This document shows positions 9,448-18,160 of a stretch of DNA of 64,000 nt, piece by piece. Under the pieces are notes generated by a model. The model searched no databases. It saw only the letters and a list, made by a program, of their open reading frames with translations, and was not told the origin of the DNA. How positions within the stretch are numbered: position 1 is the first letter of the stretch; the number at the start of each line of letters is the position of its first letter. The stretch lies in assembly GCF_026283965.1 (NCBI RefSeq), contig NZ_JAPDPD010000019.1:1-64000 (forward strand). The letters are read 5' to 3'. A program made the position numbers and the translations under genes. Source of the DNA: Dyella subtropica (GTDB taxonomy: Bacteria; Pseudomonadota; Gammaproteobacteria; Xanthomonadales; Rhodanobacteraceae).

Positions 9448-10342
9448 GTTTTCCCTTGGCGTAGCCGATCAGCGCCGCCGCCAGGTGGTCGAACAACCGG
9501 CGCACAGCCAGGTTGCGGCGCAGGTCCTCGTGCATCACCACCCAGGCCTCCATCGGCAAAGCGAGGCTTTCCGGCAGCAGGCGCACCAGGTGGGCATCCT
9601 GGGCGGCAAGCGGCACCTGGCAAATGCCGATGCCGTAGCCGGCGCGGATCGCCGCCAGCGCCGCCAGATCGTTGTCCGTGCGCAAGGCAAACAGCTCGCG
9701 CGAGTAGGGCAGGTTCTTGGGGCGCATGCTGCGGACGTAGGGTGTTTCCCTATCGAAGCCGATCAGACTGTGCTGGCGCAGATCGTCCAGCGCCGCCGGC
9801 CGGCCATGCGTGCGCAGATAGCGCTTGTGCGCGTACAGGCCCAGCTCGATGCGGCCGATGTGGCGCATCACCAACGCCTGTTGGGTGGGGCGAATCATGC
9901 GGATGGCGACATCGGCGTCCTTGCGCAGCAGATCCTGCGACTGATTGGACACGGACAGCTCGATCACCACCTCCGGCTGCTCTTTGCGGAACGCGGCCAG
10001 TATTGGCGGCAGCACTTCCACTCCGATGACTTCGCTCGCGGTCACCCGCACCACACCGCGCGTCTTGCCTTCACCCGCCGTTGCGGCGCGTCGCAGAGCC
10101 GCCGTGGCGGAGGCCATCGCTTGCGCATGAGGCACCAGTTCGAGCGCCATGTCGGTAGGCAGCAGCCCTTGCGGCGAGCGCGTGAACAGCGCCACGCCCA
10201 GGGCTGTTTCCAGTTCACGGATATGGCGCCCCAGGCTGGGCTGGGTCATGCCAAGCTCGCGCGCCGCGGCCGAAAGGCTGCCTTCGCGCATCACGGCGAG
10301 GAAGGAGCGATAGAGGTCCCACGCGGGTTCTGGCTTGGTCAT
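9440..10342 (-). CDS. LysR-family transcriptional regulator
   Basis: A 300-residue protein with the N-terminal winged helix-turn-helix of LysR regulators: FLAVMREGSLSAAARELGMT followed by QPSLGRHIRELETALGVALF, residues about 13-55. The periplasmic-binding-like effector domain follows at about 90-295. It is divergent from the NAD(P)-binding oxidoreductase gene at 10599, the classical arrangement in which a LysR regulator controls its neighbour, so that gene is the best target candidate. The intervening region contains a palindromic element, see 10405-10572. The last bases of the gene overlap the end of R2 copy b. Confidence 0.9.
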   Translation of the reverse strand: MTKPEPAWDLYRSFLAVMREGSLSAAARELGMTQPSLGRHIRELETALGVALFTRSPQGLLPTDMALELVPHAQAMASATAALRRAATAGEGKTRGVVRVTASEVIGVEVLPPILAAFRKEQPEVVIELSVSNQSQDLLRKDADVAIRMIRPTQQALVMRHIGRIELGLYAHKRYLRTHGRPAALDDLRQHSLIGFDRETPYVRSMRPKNLPYSRELFALRTDNDLAALAAIRAGYGIGICQVPLAAQDAHLVRLLPESLALPMEAWVVMHEDLRRNLAVRRLFDHLAAALIGYAKGKPD

Positions 10343-10404
10343 ACATATTTGTATAGCGGAAGTTAGCTGTTGAGCAATTTTCTTTTGCCTGACCGGGGCT
10401 CACG

Positions 10405-10572
10405 CTAGGAGCCTGTCGGACTTGAGTGGTCGAGGCGAAAATTCGACTGCGCGAGGACAGATTTTCGGCGAGTCGCAGGCCCATAGTGGTTCTATGGGTC
10501 AAGAATCGACGGAAATATGGACCGTGCAGGCGGATTTGCAGCCCGGCCGACTCAAGTCCGACAGGCTCCTAG
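10405..10572. repeat. 168 bp MITE-like palindromic element with perfect 23 bp inverted ends
   Basis: Bases 10405-10427 (starting CTAGGAGCCTGTCGGACTTG) and 10550-10572 are exact reverse complements over 23 bases. The interior is an imperfect palindrome too, and its exact centre is a small hairpin, CCCATA-GTGGTTC-TATGGG (10480-10498). The whole element can therefore fold into one long stem. It contains no gene and fills the divergent region between the LysR gene and the oxidoreductase, ending 26 bases before the latter's start codon. Confidence 0.85.
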
Positions 10573-10598
10573 ACCCATCCAAACCAGAGGGCAGCACC

Positions 10599-11609
10599 AT
10601 GAAGACGACAAAAGCGGCATTGGTGGTAGGCGCCAACGGTGGCATCGGCAGCGAAACCTGTCTGGCGCTGTTGAGGCACGGCTGGCGCGTTCGCGCCCTG
10701 GTCCGCACACCGAAGGCGGATGCCACGGACGGTGTTGAATACGTGCGCGGCGATGCGATGACAGCGGCCGATGTACTGCACGCTGCTGAGGGTGTGGATC
10801 TGATCGTCCACGCGGTGAACCCGGCGGGTTATCGCGGCTGGGACCGAGTGGTGTTGCCGATGCTGGACAACACCATCGCCGCAGCCAAGGCGGTCGGCGC
10901 ACGCATCGTGCTGCCGGGCACGATCTACAACTATGGGCCGGACGCTTTCCCGTTGCTCACCGAAAACTCGCCGCAACATCCCACCACCCGCAAAGGTGAA
11001 ATACGCGCGGCGATGGAACAGCGTCTGGAGCAGGCATCGCGCGAAGGCACGCCGGTACTGATACTTCGCTGCGGCGATTTCTTCGGGCCGCGCAGCACGG
11101 CCAACAGCTGGTTTTCGCAGGGGCTAACCAAGCCGGGCGTACCGGTGCGCAAAGTGACGTACCCCGGTCGTCTCGATATCGGTCACGCATGGGCCTACAT
11201 GCCTGACGTGGCAGAGACCTTGGCGCGTTTGCTGGATCGCGAAAACGAGTTGTCGACGTTCGCCGTATTCCACTTTGGCGGTTACTGGCTTGATGGGCAT
11301 GGGATGGTCGAGGCGATCCGTCGTGCGACAGGAGATCAGAACATCGCTGTCGCACGTTTTCCGTGGTGGATGGTGACGCTCGCGTCACCGTTTATGGAAA
11401 CGCTGCGCGAGATGCGCAAGATGCGCTATCTGTGGCGGACGCCGGTTCAACTGGATGATGCGCGGTTGGTGGCGTTTCTTGGGGCTGCGCCGTATACGCC
11501 GATTGAAGAGGCGATTCGGGTGACGTTGGAAGGGGCGGGGTGTTTGTCGGTGGATGATCGCGTGGCTGGGGGCGGTGTCGTTGGCGGGCCTGTCAAACAA
11601 GCTGTGTAA
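10599..11609 (+). CDS. NAD(P)-dependent epimerase/reductase-like protein
   Basis: A 336-residue Rossmann-fold protein. The nucleotide-binding motif VVGANGGIGSETCLALLRHG lies at about residues 9-28, and the extended-SDR catalytic-type Tyr is in GTIYNYGPDAFP. It belongs to the atypical SDR/NAD-dependent epimerase group; the substrate is unknown. The start chosen is ATG 10599 (MKTTKAALVVG). An upstream in-frame start at 10422 would translate the palindromic repeat and is rejected. Divergence from the LysR gene suggests control by that regulator. Confidence 0.85.
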   Translation: MKTTKAALVVGANGGIGSETCLALLRHGWRVRALVRTPKADATDGVEYVRGDAMTAADVLHAAEGVDLIVHAVNPAGYRGWDRVVLPMLDNTIAAAKAVGARIVLPGTIYNYGPDAFPLLTENSPQHPTTRKGEIRAAMEQRLEQASREGTPVLILRCGDFFGPRSTANSWFSQGLTKPGVPVRKVTYPGRLDIGHAWAYMPDVAETLARLLDRENELSTFAVFHFGGYWLDGHGMVEAIRRATGDQNIAVARFPWWMVTLASPFMETLREMRKMRYLWRTPVQLDDARLVAFLGAAPYTPIEEAIRVTLEGAGCLSVDDRVAGGGVVGGPVKQAV

Positions 11610-11868
11610 CTGAATCATTCACAGCGCACCGAGTGGTACGCGTTCCTCGCCAAACATCATCTGGAGGCTCTATCGAGCAGGCGAGCGCACGGGTGGCTTG
11701 CACATTGTCTATGAGCTCGTTAACGTTTTCGTTGCCGCACGCAAGCTGCGGCCTGGGAACAAAGGGGATGGGGCAGGGATGCAGCGGTGCTCCGCCTTGA
11801 AAGTCCAACGTGACCCGTATTTCTGTCAGTAGGGCTTTGGAAGAGCCAGCAAAGTACGGACCAGCACA
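11610..11868. other. Intergenic stretch without a recognisable gene
   Basis: This 259 bp stretch has lower GC than its neighbours. No convincing ORF, repeat or RNA gene is visible. It must contain the promoter of the small secreted protein at 11869, but no clear -35/-10 pair was found by eye. Confidence 0.5.
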
Positions 11869-12318
11869 ATGACTGCTAATACCCTGATCTGGCCAGTTGT
11901 CCTGTGTGCGTTTCTGGTGGGCAGTCTCGTCGTGCCATTGACATCTGCCACAACAGGAGTGGCGCTGGATGCACCCAGCGCGTCAATATGCAGCGTGTGG
12001 CGGCATGCCGATGACTACATAGGGAAGGTGATTCATCTTCGGGCGATCTACAAATCAGACCAAATGTATTACGCGGCTCTATTTGATGAGTCGTGCGATA
12101 GTCAAAAGACTATAGATGTCGAACATCCGATCAGAACTCATGGCGACGATAGCGTTACGGCGTTCTACCATGAGGAGAGCGAGCGCTGCCGCAAGCTGAA
12201 TCAACTGGTGTGTCCAGTTGAGGCCGATATCGATGCGGATGTATTGATACGCAAGCGATCAGATGAGGGTGTGATCGCGGAATTTATGCATGTAAGGAGC
12301 TACAAGCTTTCTCCTTGA
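11869..12318 (+). CDS. Secreted hypothetical protein
   Basis: A 149-residue protein with an N-terminal hydrophobic segment (about residues 7-25, LIWPVVLCAFLVGSLVVPL) that looks like a signal peptide. The mature part has four cysteines (SICSVW, ESCDSQ, ERCRK, LVCPVEAD), consistent with an exported disulfide protein. The central motif DDYIGKVIHLRAIYKSD is like the opening of small OB-type exported proteins, but I cannot assign a family. Codon use is less GC-biased than in the flanking operons, which may point to recent acquisition. Confidence 0.65.
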   Translation: MTANTLIWPVVLCAFLVGSLVVPLTSATTGVALDAPSASICSVWRHADDYIGKVIHLRAIYKSDQMYYAALFDESCDSQKTIDVEHPIRTHGDDSVTAFYHEESERCRKLNQLVCPVEADIDADVLIRKRSDEGVIAEFMHVRSYKLSP

Positions 12319-12338
12319 AATAGCTCGACGTTTGGCTC

Positions 12339-12476
12339 TTGGCCCATCATGGGGCTATTGACCCGGACGGCGAAATGGTGCCTTCATTTGCCAAGGCGAA
12401 TAAAGTCAATTGGGACACCCTCCATCGTGATGCCTGCAGTGAGGGCGGTAACCAGCTCTACGACGAGGGCAAATAA
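12339..12476 (+). pseudogene. Possible small ORF or gene remnant upstream of the secreted protein
   Basis: An open frame with protein-like composition ends at TAA 12474, three bases before the next start at 12480. It reads through MVPSFAKANKVNWDTLH and CSEGGNQLYDEGK. There is an ATG at 12375 (33 residues) and a TTG at 12339 (45 residues). It could be a translationally coupled leader peptide gene or the tail of a decayed gene. Support is only composition and spacing. Confidence 0.3.
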
Positions 12477-12479
12477 GCC

Positions 12480-13013
12480 ATGCAACGCGTTGCTGCTCTC
12501 TTTGCGGTTGTTCTCGCTTTGATCTCCGGCTTGGTGCCCGCGGCGCACGGTGCCGAGCCGATCAGGGGCTATATCTATGATGAGATCGGTGGTGGTAGGG
12601 CCGGTGCACTCCACGACCTAGCCATCGTCATCGATGTCGCAAAAAATTGGGTGGAGATCCAGCGCAAGGCTGACGCACGCATTGGCTCCATGGATGGCGA
12701 TTTTGGTAGCAAATACGAGGATTGCGGCAACGAAGCCTTCTATTGTCTAACCGGCCCGCTAGAGATCGTCATTCCAAAGGCGATGCCGATGAAGCAGTGG
12801 AAGTATCACGGTCTGTCTTGCCAAAGCGTCGCTCAGCCGGGAAGCGACGCCTACCGCATCACTTGTCGATCCCCCAAGTACCGCGGTCGGCCCACCTTTA
12901 CGTATTCGCTCTCGCGTGGCGTCCTGTCCATCGACAGTTCTCCCGTAGCAGGTGGGTATAGGTACGAATTGCGCGGCGAACATGGACTGTTTTCGCTAGG
13001 GAGCAATCCCTAG
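12480..13013 (+). CDS. Secreted hypothetical protein
   Basis: A 177-residue protein with a clear signal peptide (ALFAVVLALISGLVPAAHGA, about residues 5-24) and likely cleavage after AHG. Mature cysteines (EDCGNEAFYC, LSCQS, ITCRS) suggest periplasmic or extracellular folding with disulfides. No family recognised. It follows the small 12339-12476 frame by three bases and is in the same orientation as the secreted protein at 11869, so the three may form a unit. Function unknown. Confidence 0.7.
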   Translation: MQRVAALFAVVLALISGLVPAAHGAEPIRGYIYDEIGGGRAGALHDLAIVIDVAKNWVEIQRKADARIGSMDGDFGSKYEDCGNEAFYCLTGPLEIVIPKAMPMKQWKYHGLSCQSVAQPGSDAYRITCRSPKYRGRPTFTYSLSRGVLSIDSSPVAGGYRYELRGEHGLFSLGSNP

Positions 13014-13164
13014 CAGGCTGTTGAGCATGCAGCCTCTGCCAACAACCAGGCGAATCGTGGCCAGGTTTACCTACCCGCGCGCAACCTCAGGGGCGGAGTT
13101 GGAGTTTAGAGCTCCGCTGCAGCTGGTACTGCTGAGCCTTCGTCAGCGCACCAGTACAACACCC

Positions 13165-14307
13165 TCAACGACGCCAGACGACCTCTGGCGAAATCCCCCG
13201 CGCATCCGTCTGCCCCGTCAGCGCCATACTTACACTCAGCTCGCGGCGGATGATCTCGATGGCCCGTGTCACGCCGGCTTCACCCATCGCACCGAGACCA
13301 TAAAGAAACGCCTTGCCGATAAGCCCTGCACGCGCACCCGTAGCCAACGCCTTGAGCAAATCCTGGCCACTGAGAATGCCGCCATCGAACAGCACATCCA
13401 TGCGATCGCCGACGGCCTGGACGATTGCGGGTAGCGCATCGATGGTGGCCGGTGCTCCATCCAGCTGGCGACCGCCGTGATTGGACACCACGATGGCATC
13501 CACGCCGTGCTGTGCCGCGATTCGCGCATCTTCCGGGTCCATGATGCCTTTGACGATCAGCTTGCCTGGCCACAGTTCGCGGACCCAATCGAGATCCTTC
13601 CAGGTGATGGTGGGGTCGAACTGGCTCGCGATCCATTGCGCCAGTGTGGTGAGGCTGTCGCCACCGCCGATGCGGCCTTGCAGATTGCCGAACGAACGAC
13701 TGGGTGCGCGCAGCACGCTCCAGGCCCAGCGGGGCTTGCTGGCGATATCCAGCAGGTTGCTCAGGGTGAGCTTGGGTGGCACTGATAGACCGTTCTTGAT
13801 TTCGCGATGCCGCTGTCCTTGCACGGTGAGGTCGGCGGTGAGCATCAGCGCCGAGCATTCGGCGGCCTTGGCTCGTTCGATCAGTTCGCGGGCGAAGCCG
13901 CGATCGCGCATCACGTAGAGCTGAAACCAGAACGGCTTGTCCACGGCTGCTCGCACCTGCTCGATGGAGCAGATCGACATCGTGCTCAAGCAGAACGGAA
14001 TGCCGGCCGCTGCCGCCGCACGCGCGCCAAGAATCTCGCCGCTGCCGTGTTGCAGGCCGGTGAGTCCGGTCGGCGCGATCGCCAGTGGCATGGATACCGG
14101 TTGGCCCACGATTTCCGTCGCCAGCGAGCGCTGATCGACATCGATCATCACGCGCTGGCGCAGCTTGATCCGGTCCAGGGCGAGGCGATTGTCGTGCAGG
14201 GTCACCTCATCATAGGAGCCGCGATCGGCGTATTCGAAGAAGGCACGCGGTACGCGACGCTTCGCTAGCGCACGCAAGTCCAGGACGTTGGTGATGGGCG
14301 CAGTCAT
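13165..14307 (-). CDS. lldD: FMN-dependent L-lactate dehydrogenase
   Basis: A 380-residue alpha-hydroxyacid dehydrogenase of the LldD/glycolate oxidase family. Visible are the substrate-site FEYADRGSYDEVTL, the FMN-binding SMPLAIAPTGLTGL and the active-site His in VVSNHGGRQLDGAP. It oxidises L-lactate to pyruvate at the membrane/quinone side. Being last in the fucose operon explains its role: the oxidative L-fucose route ends in pyruvate plus L-lactate, which this enzyme converts to a second pyruvate. The start at 14307 (MTAPITNVLDL) is 17 bases after the dehydratase stop; a much longer upstream frame is an artefact. Confidence 0.92.
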   Translation of the reverse strand: MTAPITNVLDLRALAKRRVPRAFFEYADRGSYDEVTLHDNRLALDRIKLRQRVMIDVDQRSLATEIVGQPVSMPLAIAPTGLTGLQHGSGEILGARAAAAAGIPFCLSTMSICSIEQVRAAVDKPFWFQLYVMRDRGFARELIERAKAAECSALMLTADLTVQGQRHREIKNGLSVPPKLTLSNLLDIASKPRWAWSVLRAPSRSFGNLQGRIGGGDSLTTLAQWIASQFDPTITWKDLDWVRELWPGKLIVKGIMDPEDARIAAQHGVDAIVVSNHGGRQLDGAPATIDALPAIVQAVGDRMDVLFDGGILSGQDLLKALATGARAGLIGKAFLYGLGAMGEAGVTRAIEIIRRELSVSMALTGQTDARGISPEVVWRR

Positions 14308-14324
14308 GGGAGCGAATCCTCGGG

Positions 14325-15668
14325 TCAGGCGCTCAACGCGTCGGAAGACCCTAGCCAAACGGGGCCGTCCGGGAAGTGGTAGTCGGCGATGGAGCGCTCG
14401 CGCATCTGCGCCGAGAAGCCGGGCGTCTCGGGTGCAAGGTAACGGCCGTGGCGGATGGTCACTGGATCGACGAAATGCTCGTGCAAGTGGTCGACGAATT
14501 CGATGGCGCGATCTTCTTTCTTGCCGGTGATCGCCACGAAGTCGGCCATGGCCAGGTGCTGTACCAGCTCGCACAAGCCGACACCGCCCGCGTGCGGAAA
14601 CACGCGCACACCGAACTTGGCTGCCAGCAGCAGGATCGCCAGGTTCTCGTTGACGCCGCCCACGCGTGCGGCGTCGATCTGCACCAGGTCCACGGCGCCG
14701 GCCTGGAACAGCTGCTTGAACATCACGCGATTGTGGGTGTGTTCGCCGGTGGAGACCGGCGTTGGTGCGATGGCGCGGCGAATCGCAGCGTGACCGAGCA
14801 CGTCGTCGGGGCTGGTCGGCTCTTCGATCCAGGCGAGCTGGACGTCGGCCAGCCGGCGCATCCAGTCGATGGCGTGATGCACATCCCATCGCTGGTTGGC
14901 ATCGACGGCGATGGCGATGTCCTGGCCTACCGTCGCGCGCATGAGGCGGCAGCGGCGCACGTCGTCTTCGACATTCAGGCCCACTTTGAGCTTGATGGTG
15001 CGGAAGCCGTCGGCCACGGCCTCTTTGGCGAGGCGTTGCATCTTCTCGTCGGAATAACCGAGCCAGCCCGGCGACGTGGTGTAGGCGGGATAACCTTCGG
15101 CAAGCAGTTGTTCTACACGCTGCTGCTTGCCGCGCTCAGCAGAGCGCAGCAGTTGCAAGGCTTCTTCCGGCGTGAGTGCGTCGGCGAGGTAGCGAAAATC
15201 GATGACGCCGACGAGCTGTTCCGGCGTCATGTCGGCGATGAAGCGCCACAGCGGTTTGTTCGCGTGGCGCGCCGCCATGTCCCATGCGGCGTTGACCACC
15301 GCGCCGATGGCCATGTGCATCACGCCTTTCTCGGGGCCGAGCCAGCGCAGCTGCGAGTCGCCGATCATGCGGTTGGCAAAACCGCCCAGATCGCCGATCA
15401 CCTCCTCAAGACGCAGGCCGACTACAAACGGACGCAGCGCATCGAGCGCGGCTTTCTGCACGTCGTTGCCGCGGCCGATGGTGAAGACCAGGCCGTAGCC
15501 GGCAAGGCCTCGCGGATCATCGGTGCGCAGTACCACGTAGGCCGCCGAGTAATCCGGGTCCGGGTTCATCGCATCGGAGCCGTCCAACTCGCGCGAGGTC
15601 GGAAAGCGGACGTCGTAGGTGTCCAGCGCAATGATTTTCAGCGAGCTGTCCTTCACCGATCGGCTCAT
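14325..15668 (-). CDS. fucD: L-fuconate dehydratase (enolase superfamily)
   Basis: A 447-residue mandelate-racemase-group enolase superfamily enzyme that dehydrates L-fuconate to 2-keto-3-deoxy-L-fuconate. The catalytic set is visible: K-x-K at 226/228 (TIKLKVG), metal ligands D256, E282 and E309 ([24 protein letters not shown]), D332 and H359. Spacing between these residues equals that of the characterised Xanthomonas campestris enzyme, offset by eight. Its start overlaps the stop of the FAH-family gene (ATGA). Flanking genes supply the steps before and after, so the assignment is strong. Confidence 0.95.
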   Translation of the reverse strand: MSRSVKDSSLKIIALDTYDVRFPTSRELDGSDAMNPDPDYSAAYVVLRTDDPRGLAGYGLVFTIGRGNDVQKAALDALRPFVVGLRLEEVIGDLGGFANRMIGDSQLRWLGPEKGVMHMAIGAVVNAAWDMAARHANKPLWRFIADMTPEQLVGVIDFRYLADALTPEEALQLLRSAERGKQQRVEQLLAEGYPAYTTSPGWLGYSDEKMQRLAKEAVADGFRTIKLKVGLNVEDDVRRCRLMRATVGQDIAIAVDANQRWDVHHAIDWMRRLADVQLAWIEEPTSPDDVLGHAAIRRAIAPTPVSTGEHTHNRVMFKQLFQAGAVDLVQIDAARVGGVNENLAILLLAAKFGVRVFPHAGGVGLCELVQHLAMADFVAITGKKEDRAIEFVDHLHEHFVDPVTIRHGRYLAPETPGFSAQMRERSIADYHFPDGPVWLGSSDALSA

Positions 15669-16534
15669 CGTGCACCGCCCTGATCGGCGGGATGTGCGTG
15701 AACCTGCTGACGTTGCCGCCCGAGGCCGTCGATACCGAGTTCGATCACGTCGCCAGGGCGCAGATAGGTGGGCGGTTTAAGGCCCAAGCCGACGCCAGCT
15801 GGCGTGCCGGTGCTGATCACATCGCCGGGCATCAGTGTCATGTAGCGGCTGATGTAGCTCACCAGTTGCGCCACGCCGAACACCATCGTGCGCGTATTGC
15901 CGGTCTGGTGACGATGGCCGTTCACTTCCAGCCATAGATTGAGATTCTGCGGATTGGCGACTTCGTCGGCAGTCACCAGCCACGGGCCGAGCGGGCCGAA
16001 GGTATCGCAGCTCTTGCCCTTGACCCATTGACCGCCGTGTTCGAACTGGAACTCGCGCTCGGACACATCGTTGACCACCAGATAGCCGGCCACATGCGCC
16101 AAGGCATTTTCGACGGTGACATCGCGAGCGACGTCGCCGATCACTACACCTAACTCCACTTCCCAGTCGGTACGTGTCGATCCGCGCGGGATGACCACAT
16201 CATCGTTGGGGCCCATGATCGCGCTGGTCGCCTTCATGAACAGCACCGGCTGTTCGGGAACGGGGGCGCCGGTTTCGGCGGCGTGGTCCGCGTAGTTCAT
16301 GCCCACGCAGATCATCTTGCCGACGTGCGCTACCGGTGCGCCGAATCGAGGGTTGCCCTCGACCTTGGGCAACGTAGCCGGGTCCACCGAGGCAAGGCGT
16401 TGCAGGCCAACGCGGCCGAGTGCGTACTGATCGATGTCGGCGATGAACAGAGACAGATCGCGCAGTTCGCCCGCGCTATCGATAAGTCCCGGTTTCTCGG
16501 CGCCGGGTACGCCGTAGCGGACGAGTTTCATCAA
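15665..16534 (-). CDS. 2,4-diketo-3-deoxy-L-fuconate hydrolase (FAH family)
   Basis: A 289-residue fumarylacetoacetate-hydrolase-family protein. The family core is present: [15 protein letters not shown], then the metal-binding acidic pair in [11 protein letters not shown], then [16 protein letters not shown] and [19 protein letters not shown]. In the Xanthomonas fucose route this family cleaves 2,4-diketo-3-deoxy-L-fuconate to pyruvate and L-lactate, and the neighbouring SDR and lactate dehydrogenase fit that role. The start ATG-ATG at 16534 lies 7 bases after the SDR stop; the second Met is an equal option. Confidence 0.9.
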   Translation of the reverse strand: MMKLVRYGVPGAEKPGLIDSAGELRDLSLFIADIDQYALGRVGLQRLASVDPATLPKVEGNPRFGAPVAHVGKMICVGMNYADHAAETGAPVPEQPVLFMKATSAIMGPNDDVVIPRGSTRTDWEVELGVVIGDVARDVTVENALAHVAGYLVVNDVSEREFQFEHGGQWVKGKSCDTFGPLGPWLVTADEVANPQNLNLWLEVNGHRHQTGNTRTMVFGVAQLVSYISRYMTLMPGDVISTGTPAGVGLGLKPPTYLRPGDVIELGIDGLGRQRQQVHAHPADQGGAR

Positions 16535-16541
16535 CAGATTC

Positions 16542-17288
16542 CTAGTTGGACCAGCCGCCGTCCACGACGTGGACAGTGCCGGTGGTGAATGCGGATTCGT
16601 CAGAGGCGAGATAAAGCGCGAGCGCGGCGATTTCTTCCGGCGTGCCCAGGCGGCCCATCGGCTGCCGCTCGATGAAGCTTCGCCACACGGCTTCTTCGTC
16701 GCCGCCCAGTGCGCGCACGCGGTCGCCCAGCGACGGTGTTTTTACGGTGCCGGGGCAGATCGCATTGCAGCGCACGCCGCGCGCCACGAAGTCCGCCGCG
16801 ATCGAGCGGGTCAGGCCGATCACGGCCGCCTTGGTGGTGCTGTAGGCAAAGCGATTCGGCACGCCCTTGATGCTGGAGGCCACCGAAGACATGTTGACGA
16901 TGCTGCCGCCGCCACGTTCGAGCATGGCCGGCAGCACGCTCCGACAAAGGTGAAACATGCTGTCGACGTTGATCGAGAAGGAGCGTTGCCAACCCTGTTC
17001 GTCGGTGTCCAGGATGGTGCCGGCGTGCACGTAGCCGGCACAGTTGAACAGCACATCGAAGGGCGCATGGCTCGCGACCAGCTGAGCGATATCGTCGGGG
17101 CGGGTCACGTCCAGGCGTTGGGTGCGAATGGACGGATAGGCGGCTGCCAGCGCATGCAGTGCATCCGTGTCGATATCGGTAGCCAATACCTGTGCGCCGG
17201 CATCGGCGAAGGCGAGGGCAGTGGCGCGACCGATGCCGGCGCCTGCGGCAGTTACCAGTGCGTGTTTGCCGGCCAGTCGTTGGTTCAT
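16542..17288 (-). CDS. 2-keto-3-deoxy-L-fuconate dehydrogenase (SDR family)
   Basis: A 248-residue classical short-chain dehydrogenase. The NAD motif is ALVTAAGAGIGRATA (about residues 10-24), the catalytic Ser/Tyr/Lys lie in IVNMSSVAS and YSTTKAAVIGLTRS, and the C-terminal ends VHVVDGGWSN. In context it oxidises C4 of 2-keto-3-deoxy-L-fuconate to the 2,4-diketo acid, the committed step that distinguishes this route from aldolase cleavage. Its start overlaps the lactonase stop by four bases. By sequence alone it is a generic SDR; the operon gives the substrate. Confidence 0.88.
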   Translation of the reverse strand: MNQRLAGKHALVTAAGAGIGRATALAFADAGAQVLATDIDTDALHALAAAYPSIRTQRLDVTRPDDIAQLVASHAPFDVLFNCAGYVHAGTILDTDEQGWQRSFSINVDSMFHLCRSVLPAMLERGGGSIVNMSSVASSIKGVPNRFAYSTTKAAVIGLTRSIAADFVARGVRCNAICPGTVKTPSLGDRVRALGGDEEAVWRSFIERQPMGRLGTPEEIAALALYLASDESAFTTGTVHVVDGGWSN

Positions 17289-18160
17289 GGTGGAGCTCCC
17301 TTGTAGCTCGGGTGGAGTGCGGCAATGTCTAGGCGATAGAAGGCGGCCGCATTACCGCCAAAGATCTCCGGCTCGCGACCTGGCGCGAGCCGCCGTGTGT
17401 GCGCCAGTGCCAGGGACAGCCAGTGGCCGTAGTCGCCGTGCGTGGTCAGTACGGGCCAGTCGCTCCCCCAAAGCAGGCGCTCCGCACCGAAACAGTCGAA
17501 CAGGTGGTCGACATAGCGATCGATGGCGTGTTCGCCCATGCCCGGCGCAAGCTGGGTCAGCAGTCCCGAGAATTTGCAGTACAGCGTGGTGCGTTTGGCC
17601 AGGCTCGCGATATGCGCCGACCAGGTGTCGAACCCGTTGCCGCCGATAGGCGGCTTGCCGGCATGGTCGAGCACCGCGCGCAAGGCGTGCTCGCGCGACA
17701 GTCGCTTCAATAGGGATGGCAACTGGTCCGGGCGTATCAGCGCATCAAAGGCGAGATCATGTTGCTGCATGCAGGCGAAGGCTGCGTCCAGGGCAGGGCG
17801 GGCCAGCCAGTCGGGATCGGCGATGTCCTGCGCCATCGGTCGCAGGCCGAGCAGACGTCCTTCGCCGTCGCGGACCAGCGCATCGATGCGCGACGACACG
17901 TCCTGCGCTTCGAAATCCACCCAGCCGACGACGCCGGCAATGCTGTCGTCGGCGCGTGCTAGTTCGAACAGGTAGCGGGTTTCCGCTTCGGTCGGTGCCG
18001 CCTGGACCAGCACGGTGCGTTGTACGCCCGCGGCCTTTCTTTGCACGGCCAATGCATTCGGCAGGAAATCCCGCTGCAGTTCCTTGGGAGCGTTTGCGAG
18101 CCAGTCGTAGTCGCCGCGTTGCACACGCCAATAGTGCTGGTGTGCGTCGACGATGATCAT
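17285..18160 (-). CDS. L-fuconolactonase (amidohydrolase family 2)
   Basis: A 291-residue metal-dependent hydrolase of the amidohydrolase_2 (COG3618) group. The N-terminal HxH metal site is in IVDAHQHYWRVQRGDYDWL, the mid-barrel His in LDHAGKPPIGG, and the C-terminal Asp in LLWGSDWPVLTTHG. This group includes characterised fuconolactonases that open L-fucono-lactone to L-fuconate. It overlaps both neighbours by four bases (ATGA), which ties it to the aldo-keto reductase upstream and the SDR downstream. Confidence 0.9.
   Translation of the reverse strand: MIIVDAHQHYWRVQRGDYDWLANAPKELQRDFLPNALAVQRKAAGVQRTVLVQAAPTEAETRYLFELARADDSIAGVVGWVDFEAQDVSSRIDALVRDGEGRLLGLRPMAQDIADPDWLARPALDAAFACMQQHDLAFDALIRPDQLPSLLKRLSREHALRAVLDHAGKPPIGGNGFDTWSAHIASLAKRTTLYCKFSGLLTQLAPGMGEHAIDRYVDHLFDCFGAERLLWGSDWPVLTTHGDYGHWLSLALAHTRRLAPGREPEIFGGNAAAFYRLDIAALHPSYKGAPP

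Noticed and set aside
10422-10598. N-terminal extension of the oxidoreductase through the palindromic element
   Set aside because: It would translate the inverted repeat; the Rossmann motif begins right after ATG 10599.
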